From: an uncultured Clostridia bacterium
GTDB lineage: Bacteria; Bacillota; Clostridia; Oscillospirales; Acutalibacteraceae
Direction: 5' to 3'
DNA length: 41,436 nt
NCBI GenBank assembly: GCA_947585965.1
Contig: CANPXK010000013.1
Location: 1 to 41,436, forward strand
The notes under the pieces were generated by a model. It searched no databases. It was not told the DNA's origin and saw nothing but the letters and a program-made list of their open reading frames with translations. Made by a program: the position numbers and the translations under genes. Positions 24,143 to 32,831 of this stretch are shown here, piece by piece (position 1 is the first letter of the stretch; each line of letters starts with the position of its first letter).

Positions 24143-25204
24143 TTATGTGTCTTTTATTTTTATATTCTGATAGTAGTGCTTAAGAATTTCTTCATATCCC
24201 GAGCCTTGCTCTGCCATTCCCTGTGCTCCCCATTGGCTAAGACCCACCCCATGACCGTAACCCCGCACTGTGAAGCTGAATTTTTTATCGGAATATTCGA
24301 TTTCAAATGCGGCACTTCTGAGCCCGAATGCCTGTCGTATATCTGAGCCTGTGAATTCTGTTCCTCCTATGGTTATTCCGGTAACGGAGCCTGATGGAGT
24401 GCGTTTTGTTTCACTGATATAGCTTTCGGGTTTACCTGTCAGTTTTACGTCCTTGCTCAGCGAGGACATTTTTTCTTTAAATTCGTCCGCTGAAAAACTG
24501 AGTTTTGTGATATAGTCGGGTGCGTTTATATCTGTCGGACTCGGAACGGCAATCAGATGCTCATCATCAGAACCGAAGATATCCTTTGCATTTTCGGTTG
24601 TTCCCGCGGAAATTGCATGATAGCATGCATCAATAAGTTCCCCTTTTTCGTCTGTTAAAACCTTACCGAAAACCGAATCAACAGCGGAACGGATTTTTTT
24701 CATACTCTCATAATAAAGCTCTCCCCATTTACTGCGTAATTGTTCGTCACTCAGATAAAATTGTCCCTCCGAGAGATCGGCGGAAAAATCCGCTCCCTTG
24801 AGATCCTTATCCGGATTTTCCTTTTGTATGTTTCTGAGTCTGCAAAAATGTGTATATAGTGCTACGACCTGTGCCTTCAGTGCCTCTTCCTCGAATGTGG
24901 GGGGCATTTCATATGCGAGTGCACCGTAACAGAATTCCCTGTCATCTACTGTTATAATTTTTCCGTCTGATGTGTTAAATATTCTGAATTTCCGGTCATC
25001 ACCGTCATCGGTTACGGAAACTTCCTTATTACCCGAAGTTTTGTTATTATTTTCCGGTTTTGTTTTTTCGGCGGAAGAGCTTTCCGTCGACAATGTGGCG
25101 GCGGCTTCGTTTTCGGACAGAGCTATGCCGTTCTTTGCGGAAATGAGCGGCAAAACAGCCATAAGAAAAAAACAGAGAAATGCCGGAATTATTCTTTTTC
25201 TCAT
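24143..25204 (-). CDS. SpoIID/LytB-domain protein (putative lytic transglycosylase)
   Basis: 353 residues: signal peptide or anchor (about 5-25), a Ser/Glu/Lys-rich linker, then a SpoIID domain. The conserved AYEMPPTFEEEALKAQ segment carries the glutamate thought to act in catalysis, and GYGHGVGLSQWGAQGMAEQG near the C-terminus is the family signature. SpoIID of Bacillus cleaves glycan strands during engulfment. Here the single gene lies away from other sporulation genes, so it could be SpoIID itself or a vegetative paralogue. The ATG at 25204 follows GAGG at seven bases; a GTG at 25216 is in frame but sits on the ribosome binding site. It is read divergently from citrate synthase. Confidence 0.87.
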   Translation of the reverse strand: MRKRIIPAFLCFFLMAVLPLISAKNGIALSENEAAATLSTESSSAEKTKPENNNKTSGNKEVSVTDDGDDRKFRIFNTSDGKIITVDDREFCYGALAYEMPPTFEEEALKAQVVALYTHFCRLRNIQKENPDKDLKGADFSADLSEGQFYLSDEQLRSKWGELYYESMKKIRSAVDSVFGKVLTDEKGELIDACYHAISAGTTENAKDIFGSDDEHLIAVPSPTDINAPDYITKLSFSADEFKEKMSSLSKDVKLTGKPESYISETKRTPSGSVTGITIGGTEFTGSDIRQAFGLRSAAFEIEYSDKKFSFTVRGYGHGVGLSQWGAQGMAEQGSGYEEILKHYYQNIKIKDT

Positions 25205-25243
25205 ATTATACCTCACATTTTTTTAAATAAGTATCTGCCTTCC

Positions 25244-25272
25244 TTGACATAACGGCAAAAAAAAGTTAAAAT
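25244..25272 (+). promoter_or_regulatory. Promoter of citrate synthase
   Basis: TTGACA (25244-25249), 17-bp spacer, TAAAAT (25267-25272). A full consensus -35 box. It leaves a leader of about 165 nt. Confidence 0.8.
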
Positions 25273-25442
25273 ATATGTTAGGCGATGGTGCCTTTCAATT
25301 TTGTTTGGAGGCAGTCTGTTGCCTTAAACGTTTTAAAGGGTATTATATACATACTGCTGATATATCATTATATGGTGTTGTGTGGTTTTATATTCGCCTT
25401 CAGGAGTATACGAAAATATATATGAAAAGGGTGGGGCGGAAA

Positions 25443-26810
25443 ATGAATTATAAGAATTTTTATAACGGTAAGCTTGCGGAGCTTTGTGATGAGTACCGCA
25501 GACATAACGGATTTGATAATGAGGATTACCTCACATACGGAGTTAAAAGAGGACTAAGGAACCCGGACGGAACAGGTGTTATGGCGGGTTTGACAAATAT
25601 ATGTAATGTTCATGGCTTTCTTATCGCAGACGGTGAGAGAATCCCTGATGAGGGCAAACTTACATACAGGGGATATGATGTCAATGATATAATTAACGCT
25701 TGTGTGGAGGAAGACCGCTTCGGATTTGAGGAAGCCGCATGGCTGCTTCTGTTCGGCAATCTGCCGGATAAGGAGCACCTTGCCAGATTCAAGGATATAC
25801 TGGGATATTACCGTGAGCTTCCTGATAATTTTGCCGAGGATATGATACTTAAATTTCCGTCCGCCGATATAATGAACAAGCTCGCACATTCCGTGCTTGG
25901 TCTTTATACGAAGGATCCCGACCCGGACGATACGTCTCTTGAAAATACAATGCGTCAGTCTATACAGCTTATAGCATCAATGCCGACGATAATGACATAT
26001 GCGTATCAGGTAAAGAGGAGAGCGTTTGATAAGAAAAGTATGTTTTTTCATCCTGTGGATCTTAAACTTTCAACAAGTGAGTCTATATTACGTGCGCTCA
26101 GATTTGATATGAAATTCACTGATTCCGAGGCAAAGCTGCTTGACCTGTGTATGATACTTCATGCCGAGCATGGGGGCGGTAACAACTCGACATTCACAAC
26201 GAGAGTCCTCTCCTCCTCCGGAACGGACACATATTCCGCAATTGCTGCCGCTATAGGTTCTCTTAAAGGTCCTCGCCACGGCGGAGCAAACCTCAGGGTG
26301 CGTACGATGATGAATGAGTTGATGGAGGATGTAAAGGATTGGAAAGACGAGGAACAGGTATACGATTTCCTTGCATCCGTTATACGTAAGGAAAAGGGTG
26401 ACGGCTCCGGGCTGATTTACGGTTTCGGACACGCTGTATATACACTTTCCGATCCCCGTGCCGTAATTCTGAAAAAGACAGCGGAAAAAATAGCGGCAGA
26501 GAAAGATATGACGGACGAATTTGAGCTTTATAAAACTGTTGAAAGGCTTACTCCCAAAGTCATGAGAGAGGTTAAGGGAAGCTCAAAGGTTATATGTGCC
26601 AATGTGGATTTTTATTCGGGGCTTGTGTATGATATGCTTGGAATACCGAGCGAATTGTTTACCCCGTTGTTTGCCGTTTCAAGAATTGCGGGTTGGTGTG
26701 CCCACAGAATTGAAGAGGTTACATATGGCGGGAGGATAATACGTCCGGCATATCGTTCGATGGTTCACAATAAGGATTATATTCCTCTGTCGGACAGGAC
26801 GTTGGATTAA
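25443..26810 (+). CDS. gltA: Citrate synthase
   Basis: Condenses acetyl-CoA and oxaloacetate to citrate, feeding 2-oxoglutarate for glutamate synthesis. 455 residues. The substrate-binding and catalytic segments are clear: LHAEHGGGNNSTFT, SLKGPRHGGAN and FGHAVYTLSDPRA, the last two with the histidines expected in the active site. The start is the ATG at 25443 behind GGTGGGGCGG; an in-frame ATG at 25275 would add 56 residues of leader without protein-like character. A roughly 165-nt leader precedes it. I saw no isocitrate dehydrogenase or aconitase nearby. Some family members use propionyl-CoA (2-methylcitrate synthase); nothing in the context suggests that here. Confidence 0.95.
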   Translation: MNYKNFYNGKLAELCDEYRRHNGFDNEDYLTYGVKRGLRNPDGTGVMAGLTNICNVHGFLIADGERIPDEGKLTYRGYDVNDIINACVEEDRFGFEEAAWLLLFGNLPDKEHLARFKDILGYYRELPDNFAEDMILKFPSADIMNKLAHSVLGLYTKDPDPDDTSLENTMRQSIQLIASMPTIMTYAYQVKRRAFDKKSMFFHPVDLKLSTSESILRALRFDMKFTDSEAKLLDLCMILHAEHGGGNNSTFTTRVLSSSGTDTYSAIAAAIGSLKGPRHGGANLRVRTMMNELMEDVKDWKDEEQVYDFLASVIRKEKGDGSGLIYGFGHAVYTLSDPRAVILKKTAEKIAAEKDMTDEFELYKTVERLTPKVMREVKGSSKVICANVDFYSGLVYDMLGIPSELFTPLFAVSRIAGWCAHRIEEVTYGGRIIRPAYRSMVHNKDYIPLSDRTLD

Positions 26811-26984
26811 TGCCGAAGGCGGAGCAGACTTCTCTGTCGGATATCGGGATGTCGGTTTTTCGGCAGGATAGCATAGTGCTATGTCCGGCGGGGACAGTGC
26901 TGCGAAGCTTTGCATTGAATAAAGCTAATTGTGTATGGATGGCGGCATCACACCGCCTACCCTTACAAGAAGGAGAATTGATGT

Positions 26985-28466
26985 ATGAAGATAAAAAAAC
27001 TTTGGATACCAACTGTTGTTATTGGCGCCGTCGGTGCAGGTGCAAAGCTTTGCGATACACTGTTTAATTATACGGGCAAAGGGTTCTTTCTGAATTCCTC
27101 GGCTTGCAGTATGATTTTTGTCACATCTATTATCGCTGTTCTCGTGATAGGTTTTGCTATGCTGTTTGCCGACAGAAATATACAGCTTGACGGGGGACCT
27201 GCGAGAAATGTTCCGGCAGCGTTTTTTGGATTTATTGCATCTGTAGCAATAGTAGGAAGCGGGGTTATTTCTGTTTTGTCTATAGGCTCAACCGATTATC
27301 CGCTCGGTTCCTTCATAAATTTCGTTCTCGGAATATTGGGTGGCGTGGTTATGCTGTATGAATCCTGTATTTGCTTTACGGGACAGAACGGTATGAAGAG
27401 ATTGCCGTATCTTACCCTTGCACTTCCTGCATGGGCTTGCAGCAGAATGATAGGATTGTTTATTGAGTATTCAAAGGTATCGCTGAGTGCAATGGAAATG
27501 TTTGATGTGATATCGGTTATATTTCTTACATTATTCATGTTTTATACGGCACTGTTTTTTACGGAGATTAATCCCGGAAAATGTGTGGGAAGAACCGTTC
27601 TATACGGCTGTGTATTTGTGTTATGCACTCTGATTACAACAGCGGATATCATATTAAAGATGATTGTCCCCGCAAAGCAGACAGAAAATGTTGATGTGTT
27701 TATTGTTACTCCCACCCTGTCAAGAATACTGACCTGTACAATGGACATCGCTTTGTGCGGCTTTGCTGTGTGCTTTATCATAGGTATGATAAAGAGTCTT
27801 AATATAACAAACAGTGAAGAAGACAATGATGACGAGTTAATCGGTGAAGAGGAATTTTTCGGACATCTTGCTACAGGCGACAAGAATAACGAACCAAAAG
27901 AAGAAGAGGAGATTGGCGAACCCGTAAAATTCAGCGGTACTGCCCTGACTCTTGAGGATACTCTTTCCATGGACAGGAAAGAAATAGAAGAGGCTTCCGC
28001 AAAATCGGAAAAGAAAGAGGAAATTGTACCGCAAGATGAGGAAGCTGATTTGATGAATGCAGAAGAAATTGCGGCAGAGGAGCAGACTGAGCCTGTGCAG
28101 GAGGAGCAGCAGGAAGTTTTGGAGGAAGATAAAGCTCGTCAGAGCGAATCTGAGCCTGCCTTTGATGTTCGTGACGATGTGATATTTGAATTTGACGATG
28201 AGGGTACATCTGCACAGACGGTTGAGCAAGAGAATAAGACCGAGGAGGAAGAAAGCGAACAGGAAACAGAGCAAAACGCGGTTGCGGATGGGGTTGAAGA
28301 CGGTAGTGATTCCAAACCGCAGGAGGATAATACCTACACGGAAAATGAAGCCGGAGCAATTGAAGAAAGCAAAGAAGAAAATGTCTTTGCAGATGAAAAC
28401 GGTGATGTAGACTATGATGAGGTATTCCGTTTGCTTGACGAGATGAGCGGAGATAATAATTTTTAA
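26985..28466 (+). CDS. Membrane protein with long acidic C-terminal tail
   Basis: 493 residues in two halves. Residues 1 to about 270 form about seven or eight hydrophobic helices with short loops. Residues about 275-493 are a highly acidic, Glu/Asp/Gln-rich, probably disordered tail on the cytoplasmic side, ending in a small helix (DYDEVFRLLDEMSGDNNF). I do not recognise a family. AAGGAGA lies eight bases before the ATG. It lies between citrate synthase and gap; whether it shares the citrate synthase transcript is unclear, since no terminator or promoter stands out in the 174-base gap. Confidence 0.75.
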   Translation: MKIKKLWIPTVVIGAVGAGAKLCDTLFNYTGKGFFLNSSACSMIFVTSIIAVLVIGFAMLFADRNIQLDGGPARNVPAAFFGFIASVAIVGSGVISVLSIGSTDYPLGSFINFVLGILGGVVMLYESCICFTGQNGMKRLPYLTLALPAWACSRMIGLFIEYSKVSLSAMEMFDVISVIFLTLFMFYTALFFTEINPGKCVGRTVLYGCVFVLCTLITTADIILKMIVPAKQTENVDVFIVTPTLSRILTCTMDIALCGFAVCFIIGMIKSLNITNSEEDNDDELIGEEEFFGHLATGDKNNEPKEEEEIGEPVKFSGTALTLEDTLSMDRKEIEEASAKSEKKEEIVPQDEEADLMNAEEIAAEEQTEPVQEEQQEVLEEDKARQSESEPAFDVRDDVIFEFDDEGTSAQTVEQENKTEEEESEQETEQNAVADGVEDGSDSKPQEDNTYTENEAGAIEESKEENVFADENGDVDYDEVFRLLDEMSGDNNF

Positions 28467-28497
28467 TAAAAAAATTTCGCAAAATGCCTGCAAACAC

Positions 28498-28526
28498 TTG
28501 TAATTTTTTCTAAAATGCATTAAAAT
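28498..28526 (+). promoter_or_regulatory. Promoter of gap
   Basis: TTGTAA (28498-28503), 17-bp spacer, TAAAAT (28521-28526), overlapped by a TATAAT at 28526-28531. Confidence 0.6.
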
Positions 28527-28559
28527 ATAATAAGTAAAAATATTAGGAGGTAATTTCCA

Positions 28560-29594
28560 ATGTCAGTTAAAGTTGCTATTAATGGTTTTGGCCGTATCGG
28601 TCGTCTTGCATTCAGACAGATGTTTGGTGCAGAGGGTTATGAGGTTGTTGCTATTAACGATCTTACAAAGCCTTCAATGCTCGCTCACCTTCTCAAGTAT
28701 GATACCGCACAGGGCGGCTATATGGGAAAAATAGGTGAAAATCTTCATACGGTAGAGGCTGATGACGAGGCTAATACCATTACAGTTGATGGCAAGACCC
28801 TTACAATCTACGCTAAGGCTAATGCTGCCGAGCTTCCTTGGGGAGAGATCGGTGTAGATGTTGTTCTTGAGTGTACCGGATTCTATTGCTCAAAGGCAAA
28901 GTCACAGGCTCATATCGACGCAGGTGCTAAGAAGGTAGTTATTTCTGCTCCGGCAGGCAATGACCTTAAGACAATCGTTTACAGCGTAAACCAGGATACA
29001 CTTACAAAAGAGGATACAATCATTTCCGCTGCATCCTGCACAACTAACTGCCTTGCTCCTATGGCTAAGGCTCTTAACGATTATGCTCCCATTCAGAGCG
29101 GTATCATGTCAACAATTCACGCTTACACAGGCGATCAGATGATTCTTGACGGTCCTCACAGAAAGGGCGATCTCAGAAGAGCAAGAGCAGGTGCTGCTAA
29201 CATAGTTCCTAACTCAACAGGTGCTGCAAAGGCTATCGGTCTTGTTATTCCCGAGCTTAACGGCAAGCTTATCGGTTCTGCACAGCGTGTACCGGTTCCG
29301 ACAGGTTCAACAACTATCCTTACAGCTGTTGTTAAGGGTGCAGATGTAACAAAAGAGGGTATCAACGCTGCTATGAAGGCTGCTTCTTCCGAGTCTTTCG
29401 GCTACAACGAGGATCCGATCGTTTCTTCCGATGTTATCGGCATGAAATACGGTTCACTCTTTGATGCTACACAGACAATGGTAAGCAAGATAGCTGATGA
29501 CCTCTACGAGGTACAGGTTGTTTCATGGTATGACAACGAAAACAGCTACACAAGCCAGATGGTTAGAACAATCAAGTATTTTGCAGAGCTTTGA
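28560..29594 (+). CDS. gap: Glyceraldehyde-3-phosphate dehydrogenase
   Basis: Glycolytic enzyme, 344 residues. The NAD-binding N-terminus reads [17 protein letters not shown]; the catalytic Cys160 is in [12 protein letters not shown] and the partner His187 in [18 protein letters not shown] lies eight bases upstream of the ATG. Codon use is visibly biased compared with neighbours (many GCT, CTT, GGT, AAG codons), as expected for a highly expressed gene. It stands alone, not with pgk or tpi. An unusual GC-rich element and then a terminator follow. Confidence 0.97.
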   Translation: MSVKVAINGFGRIGRLAFRQMFGAEGYEVVAINDLTKPSMLAHLLKYDTAQGGYMGKIGENLHTVEADDEANTITVDGKTLTIYAKANAAELPWGEIGVDVVLECTGFYCSKAKSQAHIDAGAKKVVISAPAGNDLKTIVYSVNQDTLTKEDTIISAASCTTNCLAPMAKALNDYAPIQSGIMSTIHAYTGDQMILDGPHRKGDLRRARAGAANIVPNSTGAAKAIGLVIPELNGKLIGSAQRVPVPTGSTTILTAVVKGADVTKEGINAAMKAASSESFGYNEDPIVSSDVIGMKYGSLFDATQTMVSKIADDLYEVQVVSWYDNENSYTSQMVRTIKYFAEL

Positions 29595-29602
29595 TTTGTC
29601 TG

Positions 29603-29720
29603 CCCCACGGGCATATTCGGTGGGGAAGCCCCCACGGGCGTGTTCGCGTATTCGCTCACTGCGTTCGCTCGTTCTGTACTTAGGTAAGTTTATTTCACGC
29701 GGCGGCAGTTTGCCTGTCGG
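29603..29720. repeat. GC-rich repeat-like element after gap
   Basis: CCCCACGGGC occurs at 29603-29612 and again at 29630-29639. GTGGGG between them (29620-29625) can pair with either copy, giving two exclusive hairpins. It is followed by GCTCACTGCGTTCGCTCG-type sequence. The composition differs sharply from its AT-rich surroundings. Confidence 0.45.
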
Positions 29721-29815
29721 AAACCGTAAGAATGACCCGTGAGCGTCTCTTTCGAGCCACTCCGTATCGAGTTGTTGAGTGTGTGCAGTGGCGGTAAATA
29801 GATATTAGCATTATA

Positions 29816-29850
29816 CCCCGACCGTGTTATTTATTCATGGTCGGGGTTTT
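29816..29850 (+). terminator. Rho-independent terminator downstream of gap
   Basis: CCCCGACC, 15-nt loop, GGTCGGGG, then TTTTG. It lies 220 bases beyond the gap stop. Confidence 0.85.
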
Positions 29851-29951
29851 GTGCTGTATATAAAAAATATCTTCTGCAAATATTAAAACTTTATTTTGGA
29901 TAATGATACAATAGCCTTAAGTAAAAGATATGAACAGTCCGTAGGGACATC

Positions 29952-29987
29952 AAAAAACCTCGAAAGGTGCAGTATTTCGAGGTTTTT
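29952..29987. terminator. Second, bidirectional terminator
   Basis: AAAAACCTCGAAA pairs with TTTCGAGGTTTTT around a 9-nt loop; both tails are U-rich. It lies about 100 bases after the first terminator with no gene between. Confidence 0.8.
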
Positions 29988-30114
29988 GTGCCTTTTTGGC
30001 GAGGTGCCCTAACCCCACTCTAATTGATTGTTTTTTGTTGATACTTAGACATTTACAAATGTAATAAGCATATATACTCAATGTTGATAAAGATATTAAT
30101 ATATCCTACAGAAC

Positions 30115-30145
30115 GGCTCCCTTTCCTTGTTCGGACAGGGAGCAG
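30115..30145 (-). terminator. Hairpin downstream of the 30159 gene
   Basis: GCTCCCTTTCC and GGACAGGGAGC form a near-perfect stem just beyond the minus-strand stop. The minus-strand tail is not U-rich, so it may be a weak terminator. Confidence 0.4.
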
Positions 30146-30158
30146 ACTTTATTATGTA

Positions 30159-31103
30159 TTATCTGATTCTCATACTGTTGTAAATAATTAAATTTTTCAT
30201 ATATTCAGTATTTTCTGCAGTGATTTTACCGTAGTAAATACTAAGTTTCTGATTGTTTTCCAATCTTTCCAGTTTTTTTGTACCTCTCTGAATCTCATTA
30301 TATATTCTATTTGAAACACGGTTTCCCTCAATTATGGCATCATAAAGCATACGTTGATTTTCTTTTATTGAATCTAATTTATCTATTATTTCATCAAGCT
30401 TACTTAATATTGTACCCATCTTAAGATCAAATTCATACCTTACATAAGCACCCTCATGCCCTTCTAATTCGTAACACTGTTTGGAGGTTAAGTATTCATG
30501 AAATGCACTTACAGCCGGTAAATTTCTATACTTTTTATATATAATATCATAGCTGTAATACTCATTTAATACATTTTTAGTTTCATTGTAGAATTTTTTA
30601 GCTTTTTCCAATTCTGTAATTAAAATATTAATTTTTCTTTCATTGTAAATTTCCATTTCCTTGTTTTCTGATAAAATCTGTTCGTTTTGAAGACTTATTC
30701 TGTTATTTCTTTGGTCTATATCATTTTTTTGGATATTGTACTTAATTCCTCCAACTATTAAACAAAGCACAATTCCTGTTATTAAACCAATCAACAACTT
30801 ATTGAAAGTCCACCCAATAACTTCACTTATATCACCACTTGGGTTATCTACGAACATTCCGATGGCAAACACTACTATTGAACAAAAGACAAAAAACTTA
30901 ACAAAAGCCGGAAACCACCCGTCTTCCCATATATCATTTGCTTTTGATGTATCTTCAAGCTCACACAAAGGTTCAGGTCGCTGATTACGGATTATATTTA
31001 TTTCATTATTTACCTGATTTAACAGACGTTCCTGTTTGTAGAGTGATGACTCAAGGTAATAAACGTGCCGTATATAATCTTTTAAAGCTTCGGTATTTAA
31101 CAT
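30159..31103 (-). CDS. Coiled-coil membrane protein of unknown function
   Basis: 314 residues with two membrane helices (about 66-84 and 102-121) joined by a short loop, an N-terminal helix (1-45), a long coiled coil directly after the second helix (about 125-200) and a further helical stretch (about 245-300; LDEIIDKLDSIKENQRML). Both large parts should be cytoplasmic. No enzyme motif or known family. GGGGG lies seven bases before the ATG. Codon use is more AT-rich than in the housekeeping genes around it and it is flanked by long gaps, which hints at an acquired gene. Confidence 0.7.
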   Translation of the reverse strand: MLNTEALKDYIRHVYYLESSLYKQERLLNQVNNEINIIRNQRPEPLCELEDTSKANDIWEDGWFPAFVKFFVFCSIVVFAIGMFVDNPSGDISEVIGWTFNKLLIGLITGIVLCLIVGGIKYNIQKNDIDQRNNRISLQNEQILSENKEMEIYNERKINILITELEKAKKFYNETKNVLNEYYSYDIIYKKYRNLPAVSAFHEYLTSKQCYELEGHEGAYVRYEFDLKMGTILSKLDEIIDKLDSIKENQRMLYDAIIEGNRVSNRIYNEIQRGTKKLERLENNQKLSIYYGKITAENTEYMKNLIIYNSMRIR

Positions 31104-31442
31104 AATTTTACCCCCATATTATATTTTTTGCAGTCGGAAACACAAAAATTTAAAACACCAACTTGTAAATTTCTGCTTTTAACTGTTTTGAATTAGTCGT
31201 ATAACCGGTAAGTATATATGACAAATCCAATGGCATTTTTTTTGCCTGAGTTTTCTTTTCATTTTAATTCCTCCCGATTTGCATATCAGCAATTTTTATA
31301 ATAGAGCTGTATATATTTTTATCATTACGACAAAAATAAACAACAGGAACTATTCTTCCTGTAATTATACTACCATAATTCCTATATGTCAAGGATTTTT
31401 AGGAAGTATAATGTATGTATCAATATAAAAAGGGGAAGAAAA
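31104..31442. promoter_or_regulatory. Divergent region with possible operator sites
   Basis: No gene seen. It holds the inverted repeats at 31343-31362 and 31379-31405 and a -10 box (TATAAT, 31407-31412) with a poor -35 (TATGTC). Confidence 0.5.
31343..31405. promoter_or_regulatory. Candidate XRE operators (AGGAA/TTCCT half-sites)
   Basis: ACAGGAA-N6-TTCCTGT (31343-31362) and TTCCTA-N15-TAGGAA (31379-31405). The second pair brackets the -35 region of the XRE gene. All four arms share AGGAA or TTCCT, as expected for binding of one dimeric regulator, perhaps the XRE protein itself. Confidence 0.4.
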
Positions 31443-31772
31443 ATGCTTATTTCTGATACTATAAAGATAGGAACAAAACTTCTTGAAATACGCACCGAAA
31501 AAAATCTTACACAGGCTCAGGTTGCAGAATTGGCTGACATATCCGACCGCACATATGCCGATATAGAGCGCGGCAATGCAAATATGCGTGCGGGTACTCT
31601 GATAAGCATATGCAGGGCACTGAACATTACCCCTGATGATATACTGACTGAGGAGGATATAAATCAGCCCGGGATTGAGGAGCTTATTATGCGGCTCGAA
31701 TCCTGTGGGAGCCATGAAAAACAAACAGCCGCAAAGCTTCTGGATGTTTATCTTTCTTCCTTGAGGAAATAG
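31443..31772 (+). CDS. XRE-family helix-turn-helix regulator
   Basis: 109 residues. An HTH_3 domain covers about residues 8-65 (LLEIRTEKNLTQAQVAELADISDRTYADIERG), the classic Cro/C1 shape with the recognition helix in SDRTYADIER. The C-terminal helical part (70-109) is short and has no sensor or peptidase domain. The ATG at 31443 follows AAGGGGAAG; an in-frame upstream ATG lies in the promoter. Half-site pairs at 31343-31405 suggest autoregulation. Targets are unknown; the divergent coiled-coil gene and the downstream lipoprotein are candidates. Confidence 0.88.
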   Translation: MLISDTIKIGTKLLEIRTEKNLTQAQVAELADISDRTYADIERGNANMRAGTLISICRALNITPDDILTEEDINQPGIEELIMRLESCGSHEKQTAAKLLDVYLSSLRK

Positions 31773-31837
31773 AGAGTCTTTGGCAGGAAATGTGATAAAT
31801 ATTGCTTTGATCGATATTCAAAAATTAAAATGTATGG

Positions 31838-31866
31838 TTGTAAATAAAGAATTTTTGTGTTATACT
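31838..31866 (+). promoter_or_regulatory. Promoter of the lipoprotein gene
   Basis: TTGTAA (31838-31843), 17-bp spacer, TATACT (31861-31866). Confidence 0.65.
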
Positions 31867-31896
31867 TAAAAAAATTGCACGATAAGGGGGATAACC

Positions 31897-32421
31897 ATGA
31901 AAGCAGGAAAAATCCTGACAATTGCGATTTGCTCCACGCTTGCTGTGTCTTGTGCGGCCTCATTTGCGGGTTGTAATAACAGCAGGGAATCGGAGGAAAG
32001 CCCAAAGACTTTAACTTCACAAAATTCCGAAAAGACTGAGGAAAGTACTGAAAGCAGTAAGGCAGATGATAACAGTAAGGACGATGAAAGCAGTAAGCAG
32101 GAATCAAGCACTTCCTCTGACGAATTTACAGATGAAGAATTGCAGGCAATGGATATAACCGATGAAAGAATAAGTGCATTGACTATGACGGATGAATACA
32201 GAAACGGCGATATCGAAAAGCGGAAGGAGCTTGCCACAGAGGTTCTGAATAAGCTTGCCGAAGAGGGCTTTGTTATAAAGGATTCAATATATGCGGATGA
32301 TAATATTGTAAGCTTTACATATAAGGGCGGTGCATTGGGAGGTATTCAAATCAAGGAATTTGACCCGTATATGAACGATACCTCGAAAAATATAAAAACC
32401 GATACCGCAAGCCTTTCATAA
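31897..32421 (+). CDS. Small lipoprotein of unknown function
   Basis: 174 residues. The signal peptide ends in a lipobox (SFAGC, Cys at about residue 27), so Lgt (encoded at 37978-38793) should lipidate it. A Ser/Glu/Lys/Asp-rich linker (about 30-75, with ESSK-type units as in the YkuD-fold protein) leads to a C-terminal domain of about 100 residues with FTDEELQAMDITDERI and a short beta-rich end. No family is recognised. AAGGGGG lies eight bases before the ATG. It is monocistronic between a promoter and a strong terminator. Confidence 0.8.
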   Translation: MKAGKILTIAICSTLAVSCAASFAGCNNSRESEESPKTLTSQNSEKTEESTESSKADDNSKDDESSKQESSTSSDEFTDEELQAMDITDERISALTMTDEYRNGDIEKRKELATEVLNKLAEEGFVIKDSIYADDNIVSFTYKGGALGGIQIKEFDPYMNDTSKNIKTDTASLS

Positions 32422-32496
32422 AACCCGGAATAAGCCGCGCTGACTGTTTAATCCGAGCTTTTAAGAGCAGCATTGTGAAACGGAATACAAAATGAA

Positions 32497-32539
32497 AAAC
32501 AGCCGTACAGTGTTTGACACATCTGTAAGGCTGTTTTGT
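32497..32539. terminator. Bidirectional terminator between lipoprotein and ptsH
   Basis: AAAACAGCC-G-TACAG, 12-nt loop, CTGTA-A-GGCTGTTTT, with U-rich tails in both directions. Confidence 0.85.
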
Positions 32540-32564
32540 TTAAATAATACGAACTGATTTAAAA

Positions 32565-32831
32565 TCACACGTCACGAAATTCCGAAACTATAAGAGAAAC
32601 CGCTTTTTCCATTGCTTCTTCTTCGTCTGCTCCATCACATCGGAGGTTTATTTCCGTTCCGCATTTTATGCAGGCTGTCATAATGCTTAAAATGCTCTTT
32701 GCATTTACCTCATCATTTTCGGTGCTTATTGTTATTTCACATTCAAACTTACCCATTTCCTCTGCAAACACAGCGGCAGGCCGCATATGCAGACCTTCGG
32801 GATTGCGTATTATCAATCTTTTTGAAACCAT
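32565..32831 (-). CDS. ptsH: HPr-family phosphocarrier protein
   Basis: 88 residues, the usual HPr length. With the ATG at 32831 the phosphorylation sites fall exactly at the expected positions: His15 (GLHMRPA), phosphorylated by EI, and Ser46 (NAKSILSIM), the HPr kinase site. This numbering and AAAGGAGG five bases upstream decide the start. It passes phosphate to sugar permeases and, as Ser-P HPr, takes part in catabolite control. ptsI is not adjacent, which is common in Clostridia. The presence of His15 argues against Crh. Confidence 0.93.
   Translation of the reverse strand: MVSKRLIIRNPEGLHMRPAAVFAEEMGKFECEITISTENDEVNAKSILSIMTACIKCGTEINLRCDGADEEEAMEKAVSLIVSEFRDV

Larger units (their letters stand above)
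29595..30158. other. Gene-free region downstream of gap
   Basis: Contains a GC-rich repeat-like element (29603-29760), two terminators (29816-29850 and 29952-29987) and a hairpin near 30115-30145. A 60-80 nt transcript could lie between the two terminators, but I see no convincing promoter. Confidence 0.5.

Noticed and set aside
24972-25226. Plus-strand 84-codon frame opposite the SpoIID N-terminus
   Set aside because: Shadow of the Ser/Glu-rich linker region of the minus-strand gene.
26810-27067. Plus-strand 85-codon frame between citrate synthase and the acidic-tail protein
   Set aside because: Overlaps the well-supported start at 26985 and has no ribosome binding site or recognisable sequence.
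27837-28520. Minus-strand frames opposite the acidic tail
   Set aside because: Leu/Phe-rich mirror of Glu/Lys-rich codons; not coding.
29497-29742. Frame overlapping the end of gap and the GC-rich element
   Set aside because: Mostly inside gap in another frame; no start signals.
29595-29815. Possible tRNA or structured RNA gene
   Set aside because: No cloverleaf or CCA end could be drawn; the GC-rich part folds into simple competing hairpins instead.
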